From contig CM043787.1 in assembly GCA_023974075.1 (NCBI GenBank), forward strand, positions 37,820,137 to 37,884,136: a stretch of 64,000 bases of DNA. The letters are read 5' to 3'. The notes under the pieces were generated by a model. That model saw only the letters and a list, made by a program, of their open reading frames with translations. It had not been told where the DNA came from and did not search any database. This DNA comes from Chaenocephalus aceratus. Its lineage: Eukaryota; Chordata; Actinopteri; Perciformes; Channichthyidae. This document shows positions 1 through 12,262 of this stretch, piece after piece; position 1 is the stretch's first letter; each line of letters begins with the position of its first letter. The translations under genes and the position numbers were made by a program.

Positions 1-2930
<2,930 letters not shown>

Positions 2931-2956
2931 GTTCTCATTCATAACACTCCGTTCGA

Positions 2957-3108
2957 TGTCTCACTATGGGATGCGCCTCATCGCGGAGCAAACAGAAGCA
3001 TCAATCTCATTACGCCAATCCTGATTGGCTGGTGATCTTGACGTCAATGTCAGGGGAAATCACCCCCTATAAGTAGCCTGCGCCATTCAAACACCTCTTC
3101 TCGCTTCA
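2957..3108. repeat. DIRS left inverted terminal repeat
   Basis: Matches in inverted orientation the stretch 8231-8400: TCTCACTATGGGATGCGCC on the left pairs with GGCGCATCCCATAGTGAGA on the right, continuing through the CACCCCCTATAAGTAGCC segment to CTTCTCGCTTC. The outer 26 bases (2931-2956) are unique to the left end. Confidence 0.9.
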
Positions 3109-3402
3109 GAGCACATCTCTAAAGCACATCTGGAAGTAAGGTAAGATTTTGACTTTCAAGTTAGCAACACACCAGTTGCTAGCTTGTGCTTTTTTCCCTC
3201 ACTGCCGACACCACGGTAGCGAGGACGTTTTTTTTTTCTTTTCTCTTCCCCGGAGGAGAAAGGATTTAAAGAATATTACCACACCAGGTAATATTCTTTG
3301 AGAAAAAAGACCCACACTGCCTTTTTTTCTCCGGATAAAAGACAGATTGGGAACACTTTTTCTCGACGTACCTGTTAAGAGCGGGTCCTCTCCACGAACG
3401 AG

Positions 3403-5013
3403 ATGGACGCCTCTCTCCCTCACACCAGAGGAGTCAGGGACACGGAGGCTCGGCTCTGCGGCTGCGGGTTGAAGATATCAGGCACAGACTCACACCAGGT
3501 CTGCTCGTCCTGCCTCGGGCTGGAACACGCCCAGGAGGCTATTGACAACCCCGGCTCGTGCGGGCATTGTGCCCGCCTCACCATAAAGAGCCTCCGCCGA
3601 CGGTTAGCACGACAAGCTAGCCTGTCGGGACAGGATCCCCTCATGTCCACTGATTGGCCGGCTGGCAATCAAGACACGGGGGTGTCCGCCACAGAGACTG
3701 AGTCCCTCACCTTCACGGTCTGAGGCTCATCAACTGCGGCAGCCGCGGAACCGGATTCCCGCGCCATATCAGGCCGGGACCCGGTGGCGGCAAAAGACGC
3801 GGGAACGGGGCCCCACGCTATACCAAGCTGGGGCTCCCGGCTGGACCTCACCATGGTTTCACCCGCGGAGGATGTCCTAGAATTGGATTACATGGAGGAC
3901 GAAGAGGATGCCTCTGAGTTCCTCCTGTCTGATTCGGACGAGCAAGAAGACGACGTCTTCGTGTCACCAGCTCAGGCTGCTCTCCCGGGCGATAGCACAC
4001 CAGCTTCGCCCTGTCTCAGCATGGACCTGCAAGCCGTGTGTCAGCGCGCTGCGGCCAGACTAGACATCCCATGGCCCGAAGTGGCCAAGGAGACCTCCAG
4101 GTCCCGTTACGAGGGAAAACATTTTTCCCAAACAACGAGGACAAAGAGGCAACTCCTCCCGGTCTTCCCGGAGATGTTGGATGAGGTGTCGGTCTCGTGG
4201 AGAGACCGGCCCTTTAGCAACAAGGCCCCAATCCAGGGTGCCTAATCCCTTGACTGTGACGGTATGGGGAGGCTCGGCCTGCTCTACATACCGCCTATGG
4301 AACCGCTGGTGGCAGCCCACCTCCTACCGAGGATGGGCCCGTCACCAAGCAGGAACCCCACACTGCCAGCGAAGACGGACCGATTCCAGTCGACCATGAC
4401 TGAACGGTCCTACAAAGCTGCAGCATTGTCCGCCAGGGCTTTGAACGTTTCCTCGATGCTAACCGCGTACCAAGCGGAGCTCTGTGAGGATCTGTCGAGC
4501 AATTCTGGACCGGCCACTCTGGACGAGATAGCCGCGGTCACAGACATTTGTCTCCGTGTCCAACGCTGCGCCGTCCAGGCCACGGGCAAGGTAATGGGGA
4601 TCATGGTGGTGCAGGAAAGAGCTAGATGGCTCAACCTCACCAACCTCCCGGACCGGGAAAAGGAAGATGTGCTTGATATGCCCATCGTTCCCGAGGGGAT
4701 TTTCGGCTCCGCTCTCGCTTCCATGCAGAGGAGGTGCGAGTCGAAAAAGAAGGAAGACGAGGCCCTCCACCTCTGTCTCCCTCGAAGGGTCCAGCCGCTG
4801 CCTCCGCAACAGCGGCCCTTCGCCCAAGCTGCTCCGAACCCTGCTGGGTTTAAAGTACCAGGTCAGCAGAGGTCGCAGCCCGCCCCGAGTCCTCAGCCCA
4901 GGCAGGAGACGAGGGCGAGTTGGCCTAGAAAATCTCCGGTTCCGGCTACAGCCCAGGCGCAGCCAACCCAGAATTTCGGCCAGCAGTCGAGGAGGAAGAA
5001 GCGAGCGGCATGA
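3403..5013 (+). pseudogene. DIRS gag-like ORF1 with two in-frame stops
   Basis: One frame runs from the ATG at 3403 to the TGA at 5011-5013, broken by TGA at 3721-3723 and TAA at 4243-4245. The N-terminal part has a Cys-rich patch (LCGCGLKISGTDSHQVCSSC, then CGHC) typical of fish DIRS ORF1. The middle is acidic (EDEEDASEFLLSDSDEQEDD region) and the C-terminus is Pro/Gln/Arg-rich. The frame is the same before and after both stops, so these are point nonsense changes rather than shifts. The role is inferred from position: particle or nucleic-acid binding protein of the element. Confidence 0.8.
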
Positions 5014-5034
5014 CAGCCCCTCCTTTTCCCCTCT

Positions 5035-7455
5035 GTGACAGAGCTGGAAGTTCTTTCCCCGGCTCTAAACGTGTCCCCGCTGCCTCGAGAGATGCCTCAA
5101 CGTCATCCTCAAGTCCGCATAAAACACATGTCACATCATTATTGTTTGAATAAACCATTTTCCGCTGACGCATCCAGGCTTCGGCCAAGGGCGCAGCTCA
5201 AAAAAATGAAAAGAAAAACAATAAACAGTCCGTTAACTATAAATCCCCTTCTGAGAGCAGCTACGGCCTCTCTCAAAAGGCGGATAATAAACGGGTCTGT
5301 GAAGGCACCACCGCCACGTGCATGCGCAGTGCCGGTTGGGGCTTTAAGGGCACTACCGTCACGCGCATGCGCAGTGCCGGCTCGAGCTGTAAAGGACAGC
5401 CCGCCAATCCTTCCCCTTTCAAGAGCAGCTACGGCATCTCTCAAAAGACGGATTATTGACGGGTCCGTGAAGCCACCGCCACGCGCAGTGACGGTGGGGA
5501 CTGTTGAAATGGGGTACCACCGTGTTCAGACACTAGAGGGCCCCATAACACAACAAACAGAGTCTCAGAGGGTAAGAGATGTGACATCTCCGCTGGCTCT
5601 AAGGAGCACACAGTGGAAGATGCTCACAACATCTGCTTGGGTTTTCAAGACAGTAACACGGGGTTACAGACTCCAATTCGCTGTCACCCCCCCTCGTTTC
5701 TCGGGCATTTTGTATTCACAAGCCCGGGGAGAGTCAGCCCATATTCTAGAGAGAGAGATCCTCTCACTTCTAGAAAAGAGGGCTATATCTATTGTACCTG
5801 CCGAGCAGAGTCAGAGTGGCTTTTATTCCAAGTACTTCCTCGTCCCCAAACGAGGAGGGAACGGAATTCGGCCAATACTGGATTTGAGGGTTCTGAACAG
5901 ATATCTAAAAAGATACAAATTCAGAATGCTCACTCACACATCTCTGCTGCGTCTCGTGCGATAAGATGATTGGTTTACATCAGTCGACCTGAAAGATGCA
6001 TATTTCCACATCCCAGTATATTATCCACACAGGAAATATCTGAGGTTCGCATTTCAGGGGATCTGTTACGAATATAGAGTACTTCCCTTCGGCCTGTCTC
6101 TCAGTCCAAGAGTGTTTGTACGATGTACGGAAGCCGCGATAGCCCCGTTAAGACAACAGGGTATTCGCTTGGCGACCTACCTGGACGACTGGCTGCTTCT
6201 CGCACAGTCGGAGCAGGAGGCTGTTACGCAGACAAATGTCCTCGTAAAGCACCTGCTCAACCTGGGTTTCATGATAAACACAGAGAAGAGCATGTTGTGC
6301 CCCGCGCAGACTATACTCTTCCTGGGGTTACGCCTGAACTCGGTGCCCTTTTCAGCTCGCTTGTCAGCGGAAAGAGTGAAAGCTTTCAGAGCTTGTCTCG
6401 CTCAATTCCAGCTGCGCAAACATGTTCTCTTCAGAACATGCCTGCGGTTAATGGGGCTCATGGCGTCAGCCATCCTGGTCGTACGACTAGGACGCTTACA
6501 CATGAAGGAGTTTCAGCGCTGGGTAGCCGCCTTAAAACTAAACCCCGCGCGTCATGGCGCGCGGAGAGTAATGGTTACTGTGAAATGCGTAACGGCACTG
6601 CGCCACTGGCTGCACCCGACTTTTCTAGTACGGGGCGTGCCTATGGGTGCTGTCCTTTCACGAAGGGTGGTCACCATGGACGCATGTCTGACAGTTTGGG
6701 GAGGTATTTATGAAAGCCGTCCGGTGAGGGGTCTCTGGAGCAGAGACCTCCAGCGGGCACACATAAATTACCTAGAGCTTTTAGCGGTGTTCCTCACCCT
6801 AAAACTCTTTCTCAGAGGACACCATGTCCTCGTGAGGACAGACAATACGACTACAATATCGTATATAAACCGCCAAGGGGGTTTGCGTTCTCTCGAGTTA
6901 CACATGCTGGCACGCAAACTGATCTCATGGAGCAGCGGGCGTCTCCTCTCCCTGAGAGCAACGCACGTACCGGGTGTGTTGAACCTCGGGGCTGACCTAC
7001 TGTCCAGAGGTGCACCACTTTATGCAGACTGGACTCTACATCCAAGGATTGTGAGCCAGCTGTGGGTGCGTTATGGTAGAGCCGCGGTGGACCTGTTCGC
7101 ATCAAAAGAAAATGCTCAATGTCAGCTGTTCTTTTCGATGCGCGACTTAAACGCACCGTTAGGCGTGGACGCACTCGCACACGTTTGGCCTTCGGGCCTT
7201 CTGTACGCGTTCCCACCCCTGGCTCTGATTCCCCAAACTCTGGCCAGAGTGAGGGAACAACGCCACACACTTATCCTGATAGCTCCGCACTGGCCCGCTA
7301 TGTACTGGCTGGCGGAGATTTATCAGCTGCTGTGCGGGCAGCCATGGCAGCTCCCACGACGCAGGGACATACTGTCCCAGGCGGGGGGGGAGATTTTTCA
7401 CCCACACCCAGAGTGCTTGGCCTTATGGGCCTGGCCCGTGAGTGGTACAACCTGA
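5035..7455 (+). pseudogene. DIRS pol: reverse transcriptase, RNase H and methyltransferase-like region, one stop
   Basis: One long frame interrupted only by TAA at 5962-5964, just before WFTSVDLKDAYFHIPV, an RT palm motif. Further on: LPFGLSLSPRVF, then the YLDDWLL catalytic box with both aspartates (about 6178-6200), RNase H signatures (MDACLTVWGG at about 6676, NYLELLAVF, VRTDNTTTISYIN, GADLLSR) and the conserved tail (VDLFASKENAQCQLFFS ... LILIAPHWPA) that fish DIRS elements carry as a methyltransferase-like region. The true start is unclear; no good ATG follows the ORF1 stop. Confidence 0.88.
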
Positions 7456-7497
7456 ATACAGTGAGACTCCCTCATAGGGTGATAAACACTATTCAGA

Positions 7498-7995
7498 GTG
7501 CGAGAAATTCCTACACCAGGTCTCTCTAACATAGTGCTGTTACTGGCCCTGGCTTCCGCCAGGCGAGCCAGTAATGTTTTCATGCACTGTCTGTACATGT
7601 ACCCAATGGACATTGAGGCATTTCCTCCGCCGCTGGGTCCCTCCGGGGAACAGCAGCGGGATTTGCTGTGTGCAGTTCGTGCTTACGCACCTGTATGGAC
7701 AGATCAGGGGTACTTGTCATAATGACCAACTCCTGGTGTCCTGGGCTAACCCTTATAAGGGCAAGCCTGTAACTAAGCAACGGCTCTCCCACTGTTTTGT
7801 GGAAGCAATTGCTTTGGGGCCCATACGAGTCAGAGTTCGCAGGCACCCTCGGGTCCGCGAGCTCTTTCGACTCAGGGTCTGGCTGCATCCTGGGCTCTGT
7901 CCAGGATGTCTCCCATCCAAGACATCGGTGCAGCGGCGAGCTGGTCCTCGCCACTCACTTTTGTCCGCCTCTTAGCAGGCTGGGCGTTCTGCTCC
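7498..7995 (+). pseudogene. DIRS tyrosine recombinase, frameshifted and catalytically degraded
   Basis: Pieces of a tyrosine recombinase in different frames: LLLALASARRASNV (7530-7572), then LLVSWANPYKGKPVTKQRLSHCF (about 7733-7800), then ALSTQGLAASWALSRM and IQDIGAAASWSSPLTFVR (about 7861-7970). The box normally written HSTRG in this group reads LSTQG here, so both the His and the catalytic Arg are gone. At least one frameshift lies between 7722 and 7860. Its location downstream of the pol frame is normal for DIRS. Confidence 0.8.
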
Positions 7996-8108
7996 CGGTG
8001 TGACTCAAGCAGTGCTGGGCACCTGGTTGAGTCAGAACTCTACCTGTTGAGTTCTGGTTGGTTTGGTGATTTTCGAGATAAGCTCGTCTGGCAATACGGG
8101 AGCTACAA

Positions 8109-8206
8109 TTTCCCATAGTGAGACATCGAACGGAGTGTTATGAATGAGAACTATAGGTTACTTACGTAACCCCAGTACTCAGAGTAACATGAAGTGAGAT
8201 GTCTCA
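8109..8206. repeat. DIRS internal complementary region (circle-junction template)
   Basis: Positions 8110-8150 are the reverse complement of the left end (2931-2972), and 8148-8202 the reverse complement of the right end (8395-8451). The two halves overlap on one AAC (complement GTT) at about 8148-8150. This is the DIRS internal complementary region thought to template joining of the two ends during circle formation. Confidence 0.9.
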
Positions 8207-8230
8207 CCAGACGGCCCTCCTTGCTATGGT

Positions 8231-8400
8231 GAAGCGAGAAGAGGTGCTTATTTTGAATGACGCATGCGTCGTGGCGCAGGCTACTTATAGGGGGTGATTT
8301 CCCCTGACGTTGACGTCAAGATCACCAGCCAATCAGGATTGGCGTAATGAGATTGATGCTTCTGTTTGCTCCGCGATGAGGCGCATCCCATAGTGAGACA
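8231..8400. repeat. DIRS right inverted terminal repeat
   Basis: Inverted match to 2957-3108 with about 18 extra bases near 8255-8280 (around TGACGCATGCGTCGTGG). The outer part 8401-8451 is unique to the right end, as in DIRS1 elements where the ends extend unequally past the ITR. Confidence 0.9.
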
Positions 8401-8704
8401 TCTCACTTCATGTTACTCTGAGGGTTGGGGTTACGTAAGTAACCTATAGTTTCTTTCTGTGTCACAGATACTGACAACATGCAGTTGTACACTGCATGGA
8501 TTTTATTTGGAGCGAGGGCTCAGCTTCACTAACAAAGCAAAATATAATTAACAGTAGCATTCTCACGTTGAATATGCATGTAAAGAGTAATTTAAAGGTC
8601 AAGAAGGAACCCAGGTGGTTTTGTTTAGTTTGCTGAAGTTATGTAGACTAGTTGGTGCGACATCACTTTGATTCAATTAAGATCTTATTATTATTATGAA
8701 TTAC

Positions 8705-8785
8705 CAATCTGGAAGTCTTCATCTTCGTAGATCACCTCTGAGTTCTCCACAACAGGCGGAGCAGGACATTTCTTCAGACGGTAGG
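8705..8785 (-). CDS. csmd1: csmd1 exon 19w: first half of sushi domain (probably sushi 13)
   Basis: 81 nt, phase 1 to 1. It reads AYRLKKCPAPPVVENSEVIY then EDEDFQI and a GTAATT donor. Its acceptor tract is the complement of a (GA)n microsatellite that begins only 3 bp from the exon, so the pyrimidine tract is a pure CT repeat. The domain is completed by exon 20w. Confidence 0.92.
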
Positions 8786-8786
8786 C

Positions 8787-8856
<70 letters not shown>

Positions 8857-8860
8857 CAAA
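8786..8860. repeat. (GA)n microsatellite beside exon 19w
   Basis: An almost pure GA repeat with two interruptions, beginning about 3 bp upstream (in gene direction) of exon 19w. On the coding strand it is a CT run and serves as the polypyrimidine tract of the acceptor. Confidence 0.95.
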
Positions 8861-9358
8861 CGTTTAATCAAGGTACCTTAGATTTCTAGTGAAAAATACA
8901 AACAATAAAAGAAAGAAGGTCATTTCAAGAGTGGATGATCTGTTCACAATGATTCACAAGTCCATAAACAAAAACATATTTGAACCTTAGGAAACTCAAA
9001 TTGACTTATTTCTTTCCTTAAAAGTGGTTGATTAGCGAGATGCACATTGCACACCCTGAGACACAAATGATGCGGCTGCAGCCTTTATCAAATAGGCTGT
9101 CTCATTGCAATAAAGGGTACACACATGTTAATCACTGAAAACCATGACATTGACCTTTTCAGACATTAACTTTATTTTTACAAATAATGAACACTAGGGG
9201 AGATATGATGAAAGCATTGCTAGAGTGAAAAAAGAAAAGTAGCGACACTAACTTTTTTTGGGTTTTTTTACTGTCTGAATCGTCTGTTATAGCTCTTCAC
9301 TGGTTATGGAAATGACACTAGAGGACTTGATACTTGTGTTTTAGATTGAAGCTTTGAT

Positions 9359-9530
9359 AGGATAGAGGGTGTCGTTTTTTCTCATACTAATATTCTGAAC
9401 AATCTGTGCTGTTGTATTTGCTGTAAAGTGTCTCTACTGTAGGCTATTTTTATTATATGTACAGCACTTTGGCTCGACCAAAAATCGTTTATAAATGTGC
9501 TATATAAATAAAACTTGATTTTGATTTTGA
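9359..9530 (+). mobile_element. L2-type LINE 3' tail fragment
   Basis: Shares the block GATAGAGGGTGTCG through GCACTTTGGCTCGACCAAAA and CTATATAAATAAA with 41519-41675, and ends in TTGATTTTGATTTTGA repeats, a LINE-type tail. Only the last about 170 bp are present. Confidence 0.75.
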
Positions 9531-9738
9531 GACACTTTGGTATTCAGGGACGCAGATGGCACTCAAACACTCTAGTGCATTATGATGCTGTGCCATGATT
9601 TGGCAGTGTAAAAATGTGGTTTGTCTGTCCCTATAACTATTTGCATATACCGTATGTGTCTAACTGTTTGTTTGTGCAGTATAAGCTGTACACAGCTTAC
9701 ATATGAGCATGCTTATATATGTGAGTTTGTAACTGTAC

Positions 9739-9884
9739 CATGGTAGTTGAGAATGAAGAACCCTCCAGTGGAAAAGTCAGAGTGGAAGCGGATCAAGACC
9801 TTCGGGCTGGTACTGTAGGCCGACTCCAATGCTGTGTTGCCGCTGAAGACTCCCAGCTGAGGACTAGACGTCTCTGGGCCGTCC
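9739..9884 (-). CDS. csmd1: csmd1 exon 18w: rest of CUB domain (probably CUB 13)
   Basis: 146 nt. It opens with the last base of the split Trp codon and reads DGPETSSPQLGVFSGNTALE, then KVLIRFHSDFSTGGFFILNY before a GTACAG donor. The acceptor is CATTCAG. It is separated from exon 17w by about 6.1 kb that hold two LINE pieces. Confidence 0.95.
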
Positions 9885-9970
9885 CTGAATGAAGACACGG
9901 AGAGAGGAACACAGACGACAGACGATGGTTAAACTGGAAGCAGGAAACATTGGAATAATTGCAGAAGACG

Positions 9971-10140
9971 GATCAGAATCAGAATATCTTTATTAGTCCC
10001 ACCGAGGGGAAATGTGCATCGTTGCAGCAGGAAATAGCCACAGACAGCTTAATGTTACATATGTTAAAAACAAATACTAAGTTATGATATAATAAAAAAT
10101 ATAATAAAAAAAATAAAAGTAAAACAAATACTTTTCAAAA
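9971..10140 (-). mobile_element. Rex1-type LINE 3' end fragment
   Basis: The minus strand reads the same tail as 23320-23415: CTGTCTGTGGCT, a TTGCTG-like block, CCCCTCNGTGGGACTAAT and a final TTCTGATTCTGAT repeat. It is a short 3' fragment. The inner limit toward 10140 is approximate (A/T-rich). Confidence 0.75.
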
Positions 10141-10587
10141 TACAAATCCTGTAACAGTTCTAAAGATTTAGCAGCCAGGTATATATTACACAGTTATTAA
10201 TGGCATATGCATATAATGTATATATTGCACATAGTTGGATGGACAGAGAGAAACCAAAAGTCACGTAACAGCTGGCAGAAAGACAACTATGCGTAATAAA
10301 AAAAGATAACTGTTTCTCTGATTTACTTTTGTTCCACAAATCCTTTTCTACATTGCAAGCAAAGCCCTTAAACTAAAAAGATTCAAAGAGCTATTGGGGT
10401 ATTGCAGGGGATTACCAGCCATAGTCTGAGTAACATCTTACTCATGGGAATATGAGGAGGGCAATATTAATGTAATGAAACTAAAAGGTAACCTGAGGGT
10501 AAATATGGAACACTGGTGCACTGTATCTGCCCAGGCTCAACCTACATTAGTTGCAACAGTTTTTATTTTCTCTTCTACTCTGAGTAT

Positions 10588-12262
10588 AAATATATCAATC
10601 AATCAATCAATGTTTATTTATATAGCCCAATATCACAAATGTTACATTTGTCTCAGTGGTCTTCACAGTGTGTACAGAATATCAGTATGACAATACGACA
10701 CCCTCTGTCCTTAGACCCTCACATCGTACAAGGAAAAACTTCCAAAGAAAACCCAGTTTAAAGGGAAAAATGGGAGAAACCTCAGGGAGAGCAACAGAGG
10801 AGGGATCCCTCTCCCAGGACGGACAGACGTGCAATAGATGCCGTGTGTAAATTGAAAAGATAATACATTTGCAACATAGGTAGTCCAGATGTTTGGAAAT
10901 GCATGTGTGTATAATAGGAAGATGAATCCACGAGGATATCCATCCAGGACCTATGATCCAGGACCACAGCCACGACTCAAGATCCAGCACTCGCGATCCA
11001 GGACACAGGACCGCAGGATCATCCATGACTCCGGATCCCAGCGTATATATAGACACCAAAAAGAAGGACATTTGGGGAAGCTGGGTTAATCGGAACATGA
11101 GAGTACACGGGTATAGACAGAGAGAAGGAAGAAGTACGATGTCCCCCGACAAACTAAGCCTATATCAGCAAAACTAGGGGCTGAATCTAATCAGCCCTAA
11201 CTATAAGCTTTATCAAAAAGGAAGGTCTTAAGCGCACTCTTAAAAACGGATAGGGTGTCTGCCGCCCGAACACAAACTGGAAGCTGATTCCACAAATGTG
11301 GAGCTTGATAAGAAAAGGCTCTGGCTCCCATTGTACTTTTAGAGATTCTAGGAACAACCAACAACCCTGCATTCTTGGAACGCAATGCCCTAGTAGGACA
11401 GTAGGGTATAATGAGTTCTTTAAGGTAAGATGGCGCCTGCCCATTAAGGGCTTTGTAGGCGAGAAGAAGAATTTTAAATTCTATCCTGTGTTCTATAGGG
11501 AGCCAGTGTAAGGCAGCCAGAACAGGAGTAATGTGGTCCCTTTTCCTAACTCTGGTTAGTACACGAGCCGCAGCATTTTGAATCAGCTGAAGCGACTTGA
11601 TTGACTTCTTGGTACTCCCTGATAATAAAGAGTTACAATAATCCAGCCTAGAAGTAACAAATGCATGGACTAGTTTCTCTGCATCGTTTTGAGGCAAGAT
11701 ATGCCTGATTTTTGCAATGTTACGTAGATGGAAGTAGGCGGTCCTTGAAATTGATTTTATGTGGGCGTTAAAGGATAAATCCTGATCAAATATAACACCA
11801 AGATTCCTTACAGTCTCACTGGAGGCCAAATTAATGCCATCCATAGTTAGTATATCTTTAGATAATTTGTTTCGTAGATTCTTCGGGCCAAGTACAATAA
11901 CTTCAGTTTTGGTCGTGTTTAACATCAAAAAGTTTAAGGTCATCCACGTTTTTAAGTCCTTAAGGCAGTCTTGAATTTTATTTAGATGATTAATTTCATC
12001 AGGCTTGATTGATAAATATAGTTGAGTATCATCCGCATAACAATGAAAGTTTACAGAATGATTCCTTATAATATTGCCTAACGGAAGCATATATAATGTG
12101 AACAAAATAGGTCCGAGCACTGAGCCCTGTGGCACTCCATGGCTAACTTTGGTTTGCGTGGAAGATTCATCGTTAACACGTACAAACTGAGAGCGTTCAG
12201 ATAGATAGGACCTAAACCAGCCTAAAGCAGTTCCCTGTATGCCAACTAAGTGCTCTAGTCTT
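10588..12262 (-). mobile_element. L2-type LINE, 5'-truncated
   Basis: A minus-strand LINE: partial RT frame, a 3' UTR sharing long blocks with 41115-41520 (GGGAGAGGGATCCCTCCTCT; TTTTTCCTTGTACGATGTGA), and a 3' end of tandem TGAT units (10590-10611 on plus reads ATCAATCAATCA). The 5' limit is where RT similarity stops. It is in the same orientation as csmd1, in the intron between 17w and 18w. Confidence 0.88.
11197..12135 (-). pseudogene. L2-type reverse transcriptase, C-terminal two thirds, open for 312 codons
   Basis: The frame starts at a Met within [17 protein letters not shown] (RT motif B). It has CYADDTQLY (the YADD catalytic box), [24 protein letters not shown], and the C-terminal [16 protein letters not shown] and [11 protein letters not shown] segments typical of L2/CR1-group LINEs. 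The frame continues upstream to about 12262 ([20 protein letters not shown]) and is then lost, so the N-terminal half including the endonuclease is missing. The uninterrupted frame suggests a relatively young insertion. Confidence 0.9.

Larger units (their letters stand above)
2931..8451 (+). mobile_element. DIRS1-like tyrosine-recombinase retrotransposon, near full length
   Basis: A 5.5-kb element with every structural part of the DIRS1 group: long inverted terminal repeats of unequal ends, an internal complementary region, a gag-like frame, an RT/RNase H/methyltransferase-like frame and a tyrosine recombinase instead of an integrase. The outermost bases are GTT on both sides (2931-2933 and 8449-8451), the trinucleotide DIRS elements use for circle integration; no longer target duplication is seen, as expected. 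It sits in the csmd1 intron between exons 19w and 20w, on the strand opposite to the gene. Coding frames carry several stops and a frameshift and the recombinase has lost key residues, so this copy is inactive. Confidence 0.93.
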
